From positions 248,001 through 312,000 of the forward strand of contig NZ_SUPW01000006.1 of the NCBI RefSeq assembly GCF_013337285.1: 64,000 nucleotides of DNA. Direction: 5' to 3'. The stretch is from Agrobacterium tumefaciens (GTDB lineage Bacteria; Pseudomonadota; Alphaproteobacteria; Rhizobiales; Rhizobiaceae). The notes under the pieces are model-generated. The model was given only the letters and a program-made list of their open reading frames with translations, was not told where the DNA came from and made no database searches. Below, in pieces: positions 27,301 through 35,567 of the stretch. Both the position numbers and the translations under genes were made by a program. Position 1 is the first letter of the stretch. Every line of letters starts with the position of its first letter.

Positions 27301-28796
27301 GCCGCCCGGCCATCATCGTTGCCCGCAGCGTTCCGCAGGGCTTCGAGGCCGTCGATCCGGCGGTGCTTCTCGCCACGCCCGCACCGGCGGGAACGCCTGT
27401 TGCCCTGGCGGAACTGGCGGCGCTGTCCCGCAGCGAAGCGCCAGCTTATTATCTCTACACGTCAGGCACCACCGGCAAGCCGAAATGCGTCGTGCTTTCC
27501 AACCGCGCCACCGCCAATGTCATCGGCAGCACGCTTGCTGAATGGGCGGTGACGGAAAAAGACGTGTTCATTTCGGTCACGCCGCTGCACCACGATATGT
27601 CGGTCTTCGATGTTTTCGGCGCGCTGGTCGCAGGCGCGACTCTGGTGCTGCCGGAACCCGGCGAAGAAAAGGATGCGGTGCGCTGGAACGAATTGGTGGC
27701 CGAATATGGCGTGACGCTCTGGTGCTCGGTGCCGGCCATCCTTGAAATGCTGCTGTCCTGCCGCCGTGGCGACCAGCTTGCTTCACTCCGGCTCGTGGCG
27801 CAGGGCGGCGATTACATCAAGCCTGTCATCATCGAAGAGTTGCGCCGGCTGAAGCCCGATCTGCGGCTGATATCGCTCGGCGGCCCGACTGAAACGACGA
27901 TCTGGAGTATCTGGCACGAGATCGTTGCGGAGGATGTCGCGGCCATCCCCTATGGCCATCCCCTGCCAGCCAATCGTTATTTCATCCTCAACGATCAGGG
28001 CCAGCATTGCCCGGCCGGTGTCGTCGGCCGCATCCATACGGTCGGCGTGAATGTGGCGATCGGTTATCTGGAGGACGGCGCCATCACCCAGACGGATTTC
28101 GTCACGGTGACTGATCCCGAAGGCAAGCCGGTGCGCACCTTCCGTACCGGCGACCGGGGGCGCTACCGGCCGGATGGCAAGATCATGTTTGCAAGCCGGG
28201 TCAATGGCTACGTCAAGGTGCGCGGTGTGCGCGTCTCGCTGCCGGATGTGGAAAACGAACTCATCCGCCATCCCGCCATCCAGCGGGTGCTGGTGGTGGA
28301 TTATGGCGTCGAGCAAAAGGGCGAGGCCGCCATTGGCGTGCTTTATGTCACCGCGCCCGGCCTTGAACTCTCCAGCGCTGATCTGCGCAATTTCGCCCGC
28401 AGCCATCTGCCGGAATCGCATGTGCCTGGCCGGTTCCTCAAGGTTGATGATCTGCCGCTTTCGGCCAATGGCAAGCCGGATCGCCGCCGGGCGCGGGAGT
28501 TGCTGATGGCGGCGGCAGGCGGTGTGGAACCGGTAAAAATCTCCGTACCTGCGGTTACCGCCGTTGATCAGGGCGACCGCCGGGTGCTGGATATCTATCT
28601 CGGTGTGCTGGGCAAAAAATCGGCGATGGTGGATGCAGGCAGCGACCTGCTCGCGCTTGGCCTCCTGCCATCGCATCTGAAGGCCGTTTCGGCAGAAATC
28701 CGCACCGCCTTCGGCGTTGAACTGACGCCGCAGCAGCTTCTGCGGTGCCGCAACGCCAGGCAGGTGACTTCGCTTCTGGCTGCGAAGGCGGCGTGA
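24339..28796 (+). CDS. NRPS with two cyclisation domains, an adenylation domain and a degenerate carrier (VibF N-half-like)
   Basis: A 1485-residue synthetase. Cy1 (1-450) has the cyclisation motif D133-x4-D138-x2-S141. Cy2 (457-890) has D593-x4-D598-x2-A601, with the serine lost. The adenylation domain (about 893-1390) has YTSGTTGKPK, PLHHDMSVFDVFG, GGPTETTIW, FRTGDRGRY and LPLSANGKPDRRR. A C-terminal carrier-like domain (1400-1485) has proline where the phosphopantetheine serine belongs (LGLLPSHL). The Cy-Cy-A order equals the first half of Vibrio VibF, which joins dihydroxybenzoate to threonine and forms an oxazoline. The start at 24339 (MLNLTPMQVAYWVGR) follows the promoter and fits the usual condensation-domain opening; its ribosome site is weak. 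The frame is open upstream across entC but that part is antisense. Confidence 0.85.
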   Translation: MLNLTPMQVAYWVGREADGILGKVTPHLYLEFEGRAFDVEKLVVAVEKLCRRHPMLSLRIDAEGRQSVDPLGRPLRLDVENLTALDSEALAHRLEAKRRDWSHRQTDLRIASPAAISLSLLPQGRSRLHVDTDMLAVDPASVRIVMEELARLYEEGEGKDETSLSGEAAPSFFDWAERLASDRDQRTLRDRDRSWWRQHIADIPDAPPLPFLPENATRAVHTDRFATTLSAAERGSLEQAARRCSVTTSALLLGVFAVALSQATQAQKFRLSVPAFWRAPLVEGVDGIVGEFSNVLVLGVDIRPNESLEALLRRLFNEMNDLLAHQAYPGVSVMRDLSRLRGGLQTSPIVFTAGVDLAGGELFSEKVGRVFGQMVHTVSQGPGVALDAQVAAVDGGLLINWDVRLDALPERWLRVLFDTYTALLRQLAASPDLISANAERFGAQVSKATAETKGKLMERPLSPLQQAYLLGRGTHLPLSGVAMQEFREYRGSIDPALLQSRLATMVKRHESLRTRIDERRLLQVVSDELKINLDIVDLSALSPTEAEARMDAVRRDFSHAHFDLAASPWQVTVFRLPAREATADRVVAFLRFDALILDGRAIASLAAELFDGVLPLETATVAATPQADIAAARAEDAAYWADKLKDAEVPLQLPWKAALETISVSRYSRQSLTVEKQRFAAFSRIGAKERLFKNSALTAVILDVLSLWLNEGALVVGIPVAPQVEGAFANRSSFIAVKWDGAKGEFAERAAGLQTDVLEGLNHLAFSGIDLNRVLLNANAGGLALPVVITNGLTWPTLSPESAMRWTDGLTQTPQVALDFRFSQNPQGDLVLDIDYAEEAIDAAMVGNILAAIERTIAAITDNGAYAFNACDIVDLSHYRLNSDERSFVCPPFLERIAAHLFEGDPSRTALVSGKRRISYGELGEIMAGAIAGFKARGIGRGDVVAVCLPRSPEHTAITLAAALMGAIWVPVDAGSPEDRLRYLLTNCRPAIIVARSVPQGFEAVDPAVLLATPAPAGTPVALAELAALSRSEAPAYYLYTSGTTGKPKCVVLSNRATANVIGSTLAEWAVTEKDVFISVTPLHHDMSVFDVFGALVAGATLVLPEPGEEKDAVRWNELVAEYGVTLWCSVPAILEMLLSCRRGDQLASLRLVAQGGDYIKPVIIEELRRLKPDLRLISLGGPTETTIWSIWHEIVAEDVAAIPYGHPLPANRYFILNDQGQHCPAGVVGRIHTVGVNVAIGYLEDGAITQTDFVTVTDPEGKPVRTFRTGDRGRYRPDGKIMFASRVNGYVKVRGVRVSLPDVENELIRHPAIQRVLVVDYGVEQKGEAAIGVLYVTAPGLELSSADLRNFARSHLPESHVPGRFLKVDDLPLSANGKPDRRRARELLMAAAGGVEPVKISVPAVTAVDQGDRRVLDIYLGVLGKKSAMVDAGSDLLALGLLPSHLKAVSAEIRTAFGVELTPQQLLRCRNARQVTSLLAAKAA

Positions 28797-28849
28797 TCCC
28801 AACCATTTCGGGCGGTGTCCCACAACAGGAATAGTTCAAGGAAAAACAG

Positions 28850-30196
28850 ATGGCGCATATCGATCCTGCCGGCGGCTGGCTTCCACTGACCCAGCCGCAA
28901 CTCGATTTCTGGGAGGAGTTTTCCTTCCATCCCGAAGAGCCGGTTTCCACCGTCGCCCACTACATCGATCTTTCCGGTGCGGTGAACGAAAGCGCGCTGC
29001 TTCAGGCGATCACCCGCACGGTGCGCGAGTCCGAGGTTCTGTCGATCCGTTTTCGTATCGGTGAGGATGGCGAGACGCCGCAGCAATGCTGCGATGCCGG
29101 CCATGCCCCGGTGGTGGCGCTTGTCGATCTCCGCACGGACCCGGCGCCCTTTGAAGAGGCGCTGCGGCGCATGAACGCCGATGTGGAGGCGAGGCTGGAT
29201 CTCAGAACCGACAGGCTTTCCGCGCAGCTGCTCTACCGTATCGCCGATGATCGTTATCTCTGGTACATCCGCGCCCATCACATTGTCGTTGATGGCTATG
29301 GGCTGACGCTGGTGGAGCAGCGTTGCGGCCAGCTTTACGGGCATTATTGCGGCAAGGGCGAAGCGGGACCGGATTTCCATCCCTTCGCCAGTTTCCTCGC
29401 CGAAGAGGATGCCTACAGGCAGAGCCGGCGTTTCGAAAAGGACCGCGATTTCTGGACGGACTATCTCGTCGCATCCGCCGATCTGCCCGTGCTGGACAAG
29501 GATTGCGAGGATTACGGCGGCGGCGGCCTGCACGCCGATGCGGCCTTGCCGCCGGGTTTCAGCATGCGGTTACAGCAGATAGCCGGCCGTCTGGAAATCG
29601 GATGGCCTGATCTTCTGGTACTGCTGTCCGGTCTTTATCTGCACCGGGTCCTGCCGCGTCCGGACCGTGATGTGCTCACCCTGTGGCTGCCTTTCATGAG
29701 CCGCTGGGGCAGCGTCGGTGCGCATATGCCGGCGATGCTCGTCAATATCCTGCCCTTCCACCTCACGATCGAGCCGCAGGAAAGCGTCGGCGCATTTCTG
29801 GCGCGCAATGCCGCTAATCTGCGCCGCCAGCGTCTGCATGGCCGCTACCGCATCGAGCAGATTGCCGCCGACCGGGAAATCTCGAAGGGCCGGCGCTTTT
29901 TCTTCTCGCCGCTCATCAATGTCCTGCCCTTCAGCGCGCCGGTCTTTGCCGGTCTTGCTGTTTCCCGGCACATTCTTGCCAATGGTCCCGGCGACGGCTT
30001 CAACCTCACCTTCCGTGGCGAAGATGACGGCAGCGACCTGAACCTGCATATCGATGCGGATTCCGCACTGACGCAAGCGGAGGATTTCGCCCGTTATCGC
30101 GAGGAACTGCCATTGTTCCTCGATGCCATGTTGCAAGGGGAGGTGTTGACGCTCGCGGCGGAAGAGGCGTCTTCGAGCGTCCGTCTGGCGGTTTAA
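28850..30196 (+). CDS. Free-standing condensation enzyme (VibH-like amide synthase)
   Basis: A 448-residue single condensation domain with the intact active-site motif HHIVVDG near residue 143, an N-terminal LTQPQLDFWEE and a later RRFFFSPLINVLPF block. Vibrio VibH is of similar size and transfers dihydroxybenzoate from the VibB carrier to a primary amine of norspermidine without a carrier domain of its own. Here the amine is probably spermidine, as in agrobactin. AAGGA lies 8 bases upstream of the start; the gene follows the NRPS gene by 53 bases on the same strand. Confidence 0.88.
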   Translation: MAHIDPAGGWLPLTQPQLDFWEEFSFHPEEPVSTVAHYIDLSGAVNESALLQAITRTVRESEVLSIRFRIGEDGETPQQCCDAGHAPVVALVDLRTDPAPFEEALRRMNADVEARLDLRTDRLSAQLLYRIADDRYLWYIRAHHIVVDGYGLTLVEQRCGQLYGHYCGKGEAGPDFHPFASFLAEEDAYRQSRRFEKDRDFWTDYLVASADLPVLDKDCEDYGGGGLHADAALPPGFSMRLQQIAGRLEIGWPDLLVLLSGLYLHRVLPRPDRDVLTLWLPFMSRWGSVGAHMPAMLVNILPFHLTIEPQESVGAFLARNAANLRRQRLHGRYRIEQIAADREISKGRRFFFSPLINVLPFSAPVFAGLAVSRHILANGPGDGFNLTFRGEDDGSDLNLHIDADSALTQAEDFARYREELPLFLDAMLQGEVLTLAAEEASSSVRLAV

Positions 30197-30296
30197 GCGA
30201 CTGATCTCCGCCCTGCCGGATTTGATCCGGTGTGTCGACGCGTGGATGCCGAGGCTGTGACGATACTTTCGCATCAGCAGTCATAAGCAAAAAAAT

Positions 30297-30327
30297 AACC
30301 CGGCCTCGCAACGCGAAGCCGGGTTTT
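30297..30327. terminator. Bidirectional terminator between convergent siderophore genes
   Basis: Arms AACCCGGC (30297-30304) and GCCGGGTT (30318-30325), extended inward by TCGC/GCGA, form a strong hairpin. The plus side continues with TTTT; on the minus side a longer T run corresponds to the A tract at 30289-30295. It lies between the VibH-like gene and the convergent NRPS gene. Confidence 0.8.
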
Positions 30328-30346
30328 CCATTTGCCTTTGTGCGTT

Positions 30347-33172
30347 TCAGGCGAGCGTTGTTAGCACCTTGCTCGAAGCGCCGGCTTCGGCAAAGCGGCT
30401 GAAGACGCCGCTGGTGGTGTTGCGCAGCCGCTCGACGTCGTTGGGTCCGTAACGGTCGGAGCGGTAGCTCATCAGCACGCGGATAGAGCGTTCACCGCCG
30501 ATCATTTCTTCCATCACCTCGAATTGCAGCCCCAGCATGGATTCGTGTTTGTCGGGATCGACCTGGCGAAACTCTACCGGTTTGCCATCTGGTCCGGCAA
30601 GCGTGCCATTCAGCTTGTTCCTGGCGTGAATCTGGATGAAGACCTCGAAGAGATGGTCGCGGCCCGGTGTCATGCCCAGCGCTTCCTCAACGAGATCGAT
30701 CGGGATTTCGCTGTGTTCCAGTGAGCCGTTGATGGTGTTCTTCACCGAGGAAATCAGCTCGCCAATAGTCATGTTCTCGCCGAAGCGCACGCGATGGGCG
30801 ACGACCGTGGTGAAATAGCCGATGGTGTCGAAATATCCGCTATCCGTACGGCCCGAAGCCGAGGTGCCGACCACGAGATCGGTCAAGCCACCCAGGTGAC
30901 GCAGCGATGCGGCGATTGCCGCATAAACCACGTTGAACAGCGAGGCGCTGTTCTGTTTGGCAATGGCGTAAAGCCCATCGCTGACGTGCTTCTCAAGCTT
31001 GAATTCGACCCAGCCGCCCGCCGGTGCTTCGTCCTGCGATGCCTCGTGCGGCGCGCTATCCTGTCCGTTGAGGGCAAGGCCCTTCGGCGCATCCCGCAAC
31101 ATATCGGTCCAATAGGCAAGGTGGCCGGTATTGACGCCTGAGGCGACCTGTTTTCTGGCAAATTCATGGAAGGGGGCAGGGTTGGTTGCAAAGACCGGGG
31201 CCTTGCCCGCCGCCCTTGCCCTATAGGCCTCGCTCAGTTCGTCCATCATCAGGTTCACCGACCATTCGTCCAGGACGATGTGGTGGAAGAGGAAGGACAG
31301 CACCTGCCTGCCGGTCTGCGCATCCCGCAGGAAACGCAGTCGTATTGGTAACTCACGCGCAAGATCGAAGCGCCAGCCGGCTTCCGCATGCCGGTCCACG
31401 CCTTCACTTTCTTCGCTGGTCCAGAACCATTTGTAGCCGGGCAGATCATGCATCGGCAGGATCTTCTGCAGCACCGTGTCGTTCTCTACGTAAAAATGGG
31501 TCCGCAGGCCGGGATGGCGCTCGATGATGTCGAGGAAGGCGCATTCGAAAGCGTTTTCATCGACGGGATCGAGAAAATCGAGCGCGAAGGGGATGTTGAA
31601 TATGTCGCCGAAACCAAAGGCGGCATAGGCCTTCCAGAGCGACATCTGCGCCAGCGAAAGCGGCGCGATCAGTGAGCCGGTTTCCGTCGCTTCCGCATGT
31701 GCGGGCGCTGCAGTTTCGAGGCGGGTCGCCTGGGTGGCGAGCGCGGCGGCGGTTGGATAGCTGAACAGGTCGTTGAAACGCGACTCGATGCCGTGATTGC
31801 TGAGCAGACGTCCGATGATGCGGGTGGCAATCAACGAATGACCGCCGAAATCGAAGAAATCATCGTCCGGTCCCATATCGGGTGAGGCAAGCGCCTCGCG
31901 GAATTCGGCAAGGATGATCGCGGCGGTGGCGTCATCGCCAAAGCGGGCGGATAGGAGAGCCGGCTGCTCCTGTGCTGCGGAGGCATTTTGAGGTGCGATG
32001 CCGGAAAAATCCGCGCCGCCTTCGAGATGGCTGACGAAACGCTCCAGCAGGAAGGCCGTCGCATGCAGCGACATTTCCTTGCCGCCCGTCAGTTCGAGAC
32101 GGATGTCGCCAGCGGCTGTCGGGCCGGCGGCAAGGGTGAGGCCAAGACCGGATTGCAGGGAGGGCAGGAGCAGGGGTTCGAACTGGAGGCCATGCTCCGA
32201 TACGGGCTGAACAGGTGCCGCCAGCGCATGCAGCGTGAAGGTGGTGGCCTCGTCATCATTGCCGTTTCGCTGTTCCAGTCCCGCCAGTACGGCTTTTTCA
32301 GCCTGTTCGGGCGATTGGTGACGCGAGATCGATATCCGTGATGCAGCCTCCGCTGAAGGTGGCGTAGCGGCATCAGATTGCAGGCGGAGCGTCACGGTTT
32401 CGGGACCGTCGCCTGCTGCGAGGAACAGGGCGAAACGCGCACCGGCACGCGCCAGAAGCGCATTCGTCGCGGTAGAACTGTTGAGGCCGAGCAGGGTGGT
32501 GGGAAGATCGACGCCGTGGCTGTGGCTTGCCGGCCTCTCCAGCCTGTTTTGCCGCAACGCCACGACGGCTGAGCCGGAGGCCGGGCGCTGCAGCCAGCCG
32601 AGTGGAAGCGGGTTGATACCGCCATCTTCGACCTTGCGAGCGGAAAGCGGTTTCGGTGTCTCACCGGCATAGGCGGCGGAAATGCCATCCAGCAATATCT
32701 TTGGTGAAAGGACTTCGCCGAGCAGACCATGGACCAGAAAGGCCAGCAGGATTTCCCCTTCATTCAACAGCACCACCGCCTGGAAGGATGGGTCGGTTTC
32801 GGCGTCGAAGGGCCTTGCCTGAAGGTCGTGCAGAAGGGCGAGGGCTTCCGCTGACGATCGCACCTGCAGCAATTGCACATCGGATGCGGACAGCGCTTCG
32901 ATGCTTTTTGAAAGGGCGCCATCCTCTCCGAAGGTAAAGCGTGCGCGAAGCTCAGGCCAGGCTTCGCCAATCGTCTTCAGCGCTGCGGTCAGGCGCAACA
33001 GGTCGCATTCTTCACCGATGCGGTAGGCGAGAAGATGCCGGAAGACCTGATCGGGCTCCTGAAACTGCTTGAACCAGATCCGCTCTTCATATTGGCTCGG
33101 CGGTGCTGCATCGCCTCTGTCGAAGCTTTGTTCGATGCGACGTGCGAGCATACGCGTATTGTCTGCTGCCAT
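30347..33172 (-). CDS. NRPS with degenerate condensation, carrier and condensation domains (VibF C-half-like)
   Basis: A 941-residue protein. The N-terminal third (about 20-430) is condensation-like but its active-site motif reads LVHGLLGE instead of HHxxxDG, so the key aspartate is lost. A canonical carrier domain follows, with DDDFFDFGGHSLIATRI (serine near residue 444). The C-terminal condensation domain (about 490-920) has HHIVLDEW near residue 630. This C-PCP-C order is the second half of VibF. It should hold the threonine that the partner NRPS activates, and pass the finished oxazoline acyl group to the polyamine. The start at 33172 has AGGAG 6 bases upstream. It is last in a minus-strand run with the free carrier and flavoprotein genes. 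Confidence 0.87.
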   Translation of the reverse strand: MAADNTRMLARRIEQSFDRGDAAPPSQYEERIWFKQFQEPDQVFRHLLAYRIGEECDLLRLTAALKTIGEAWPELRARFTFGEDGALSKSIEALSASDVQLLQVRSSAEALALLHDLQARPFDAETDPSFQAVVLLNEGEILLAFLVHGLLGEVLSPKILLDGISAAYAGETPKPLSARKVEDGGINPLPLGWLQRPASGSAVVALRQNRLERPASHSHGVDLPTTLLGLNSSTATNALLARAGARFALFLAAGDGPETVTLRLQSDAATPPSAEAASRISISRHQSPEQAEKAVLAGLEQRNGNDDEATTFTLHALAAPVQPVSEHGLQFEPLLLPSLQSGLGLTLAAGPTAAGDIRLELTGGKEMSLHATAFLLERFVSHLEGGADFSGIAPQNASAAQEQPALLSARFGDDATAAIILAEFREALASPDMGPDDDFFDFGGHSLIATRIIGRLLSNHGIESRFNDLFSYPTAAALATQATRLETAAPAHAEATETGSLIAPLSLAQMSLWKAYAAFGFGDIFNIPFALDFLDPVDENAFECAFLDIIERHPGLRTHFYVENDTVLQKILPMHDLPGYKWFWTSEESEGVDRHAEAGWRFDLARELPIRLRFLRDAQTGRQVLSFLFHHIVLDEWSVNLMMDELSEAYRARAAGKAPVFATNPAPFHEFARKQVASGVNTGHLAYWTDMLRDAPKGLALNGQDSAPHEASQDEAPAGGWVEFKLEKHVSDGLYAIAKQNSASLFNVVYAAIAASLRHLGGLTDLVVGTSASGRTDSGYFDTIGYFTTVVAHRVRFGENMTIGELISSVKNTINGSLEHSEIPIDLVEEALGMTPGRDHLFEVFIQIHARNKLNGTLAGPDGKPVEFRQVDPDKHESMLGLQFEVMEEMIGGERSIRVLMSYRSDRYGPNDVERLRNTTSGVFSRFAEAGASSKVLTTLA

Positions 33173-33244
33173 GGTCCTCTCCTTCATATTCCGGGAAATG
33201 TTCAGGGACATCGCGCCAGGCGCGAAAAATCCTGTTGGCGGGGA

Positions 33245-33523
33245 TCAGTCTCCCACGCGCGCCCGTTCGATCAGCGCCTGCCAGGCGGCAAGCGTGGGCT
33301 GGCGGGCCAGATCGTCATAGTCGAGACGCGTTCCGGCAAGCCGCGAAAGCGGCGGGATGAGGCGCATGAGGGCAAGCGAATGAAGCCCGTGGCCGAACAG
33401 GTTGTCCCCCGGTTCGATCTCGCGCACCTCATCCTCCAGAACCCCGGCAAGAAGGGCCTTGAGGTCCGTCAGCATCGTTCCCGCCTCCAGCATGGCATCC
33501 GCCGCGACCGCCGGTTCATTCAT
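33245..33523 (-). CDS. Free-standing aryl carrier protein
   Basis: A 92-residue carrier protein with the phosphopantetheine serine in FGHGLHSLALMRL and the ending QPTLAAWQALIERA, almost the same as the ending of the EntB aryl carrier domain. It probably carries dihydroxybenzoate as a second loading site beside EntB. Its start overlaps the end of the flavoprotein gene by 8 bases, and the NRPS gene begins 72 bases after its stop, so the three are likely one transcript. Confidence 0.85.
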   Translation of the reverse strand: MNEPAVAADAMLEAGTMLTDLKALLAGVLEDEVREIEPGDNLFGHGLHSLALMRLIPPLSRLAGTRLDYDDLARQPTLAAWQALIERARVGD

Positions 33524-34355
33524 CGAAATGATCGTGAACGCCGCTGGCGCCCCGCCGCCAGTAACCGGAGGCGCGCGTCCATTTGGGGTTTGCGCCGAAT
33601 TCTTCGATCAGGAGGGTGCGTACCTCCTTTGCGGTCTTCGATTCGCAGGCGACCCAGCTGGAGAAATCGCCTTTCGGCAGCTCAAGCTTGCGCAGCGCGC
33701 CCGTCAATGCGTCGTGATCGGTTCCGCTTGCGGTGTTTTGCGTCACCCAGACGATCGAAGCATCAGCCTTTGTGGCGATGTCCAGACGATCCGCATCCGT
33801 CTCGACCTCTATCAGCGCCACGGCCCGTGTGCCTTCCGGCATTTCTTCGAGCCGCCGCGCCAGCGCCGGAAGGCCGGTATCGTCGGCGATCAGCAAATGC
33901 CAGTCATAGGTGAAGGGAACGGTGAAAGAGCCGCGTGGACCGGCGATCCACGCCCGGTCGCCCACTTTGGCGGCTTTCGCCCAGTTGCTGGCGGGGCCGT
34001 CATGATGGGTGGCGAAATCGATGGCGAGTTCGCCTTTCTCTGCATCGAAGCTGCGCGGCGTATAATCGCGCGCCAGCGGGCGCGGCGCGCCTTCCGGGAA
34101 TTCAAGGCCGTTCGGGCCGATCACCGGCAGGTTCGGCTCGGTTTCGCCGGGAAGCGGGAAGAACATCTTGACGTGGTCGTCAAAACCGAGGCTCGCAAAG
34201 CCCTCCAGTTCCGCTCCGGTGAGGACGATGCGCACCATGGACCGGCTGAGCTGTTCCACCCGCGCAACATCAAGGCAGCGCAGCTTGACGGCGTGGCGAT
34301 GACGTTTCGGAGTACGGTCCGGAACGGCGGTTTCAATGCTGTCGGTTATGCTCAT
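33516..34355 (-). CDS. Siderophore-interacting flavoprotein (ViuB/SIP family, ferric reductase)
   Basis: A 279-residue FAD-binding oxidoreductase. It has the flavin-binding arginine motif RDYTPRSFD, the phosphate-binding stretch WIAGPRGSF, and the C-terminal ending KWTRASGYWRRG common in the family. ViuB-type proteins reduce the imported ferric siderophore in the cytoplasm and release the iron. No Fe-S motif of the FhuF kind is present. It lies at the head of a run leading to the carrier and NRPS genes, 235 bases after the binding-protein gene. That gap (34356-34590) shows no hairpin or iron box that I could find. Confidence 0.9.
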   Translation of the reverse strand: MSITDSIETAVPDRTPKRHRHAVKLRCLDVARVEQLSRSMVRIVLTGAELEGFASLGFDDHVKMFFPLPGETEPNLPVIGPNGLEFPEGAPRPLARDYTPRSFDAEKGELAIDFATHHDGPASNWAKAAKVGDRAWIAGPRGSFTVPFTYDWHLLIADDTGLPALARRLEEMPEGTRAVALIEVETDADRLDIATKADASIVWVTQNTASGTDHDALTGALRKLELPKGDFSSWVACESKTAKEVRTLLIEEFGANPKWTRASGYWRRGASGVHDHFDE

Positions 34356-34590
34356 GCTGTTGTCTTTCGTGGGATGTTGCCGACGGGTTCGGCAGTCTCG
34401 CTGTCCCGGATCGGCGTGCGGGATGATCGCTAGTCGGAAGTGTCATCCGGTGCGATAATCCGGCATCGTTGCGTCAAGATGTGCAAACCATAACAGGCGC
34501 TTCCGACCGTCGCAATATAACTTTACACAAAAACTCAAGTTTATGACCGACGCATGAAATACGCGCCGGTACGCGCCGTTTTCGAGAAAA

Positions 34591-35544
34591 TCAGGGACGG
34601 CCCGCCCAGCCTTCCACCGCGTCCAGCGTGTGCAGGGCGCTGGGAATGGAAGGCGTCGTGACCCTGGTGGAATCGAGGAACACGATCCTGCCTTCGCGGG
34701 CCGGTTTCACGAAACGTTCCCAGCCGGGAATGATCTTTTCCAGTGCCGCGCGCGTTCCATCCTCGCCGCGGGCAGGGCTGTTATAGCTGTTCATCACCAC
34801 CAGCAGATCAGGATTGAGCTTGCCGAAAGCCTCGGCGCTCAGCGGCATGGTAAGGGTGGAGCCAAGCCCGCCGGAAGAGGCGGCGTTGTCGATTTTCAAT
34901 CGGGCATAACCCAGATCCTCCAGTGCCTGCACTGCGCCGGACATGTCGCCGACAGCATTGATCTGGTCGGTCAGCAGGATCGCCAGATAGGTCTTGCCTT
35001 TGACATCTTCGCCCAGCGTCTTTTTGACGGCGGCAAGTTTGGTGTCATAGGCCTTCCGGCGTTCGGCGAAAGCGTCGCTCCGACCCACGAGACCGGCAAG
35101 ATTTTCTTCCACGTTGAAACCATAGGCATGGCCAGTGCTGACCTTTTGCAGATAGACGGGGGCTATGGTGGAAAGCTGCTCGGCCTTGCCGCCATCCATT
35201 TCCGTTGCCACGATCAGGTCCGGTTGCAGCGCCCGCAGCTTTTCGAGATCAATCTGGCCGACTGCGCCAAAACCTTTGGGTTTCGTACGGCCTTCGCCAA
35301 GAACGGTATCGATAAAATCGACGGCGGTGGCGAATTTGCCGTCGCTATTGCGACCATAGGCGCCGACCACATTGGCGCCGAGATCCATCAGCGGCACACC
35401 CAGGAGCGGTTCATGCATGACGACGATGCGTTGCGGTTTCTCCGGAACGGAGACGGTGCGGCCGGCAGCATCGGTCACGCTGCGCTCGGCGGCAAGGCTT
35501 GTTCCAGCGGCCAAAAAGGCGGCGAGTAGGATGGCAATTCGCAT
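34591..35544 (-). CDS. Periplasmic iron-siderophore binding protein of ABC importer
   Basis: A 317-residue FecB/FepB-type binding protein with a signal peptide (MRIAILLAAFLAAGTSLAAE) and the mature start SVTDAAGRTVSVPEKPQRIVV, typical of siderophore-binding lobes joined by a helix. It should deliver the ferric catechol to the two permeases encoded upstream. The start at 35544 has AAAGGGA 5 bases before it; the frame is open for nine more codons upstream. It is the fourth gene of the importer operon. Confidence 0.9.
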   Translation of the reverse strand: MRIAILLAAFLAAGTSLAAERSVTDAAGRTVSVPEKPQRIVVMHEPLLGVPLMDLGANVVGAYGRNSDGKFATAVDFIDTVLGEGRTKPKGFGAVGQIDLEKLRALQPDLIVATEMDGGKAEQLSTIAPVYLQKVSTGHAYGFNVEENLAGLVGRSDAFAERRKAYDTKLAAVKKTLGEDVKGKTYLAILLTDQINAVGDMSGAVQALEDLGYARLKIDNAASSGGLGSTLTMPLSAEAFGKLNPDLLVVMNSYNSPARGEDGTRAALEKIIPGWERFVKPAREGRIVFLDSTRVTTPSIPSALHTLDAVEGWAGRP

Positions 35545-35567
35545 GGCATTCCCTTTATTCAGTTCAT

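Noticed and set aside
34356-34590. An IRO box before the siderophore-interacting protein gene
   Set aside because: No TGA-N9-TCA match was found on reading through this gap, so these genes may depend on the importer promoter or an unrecognised one.
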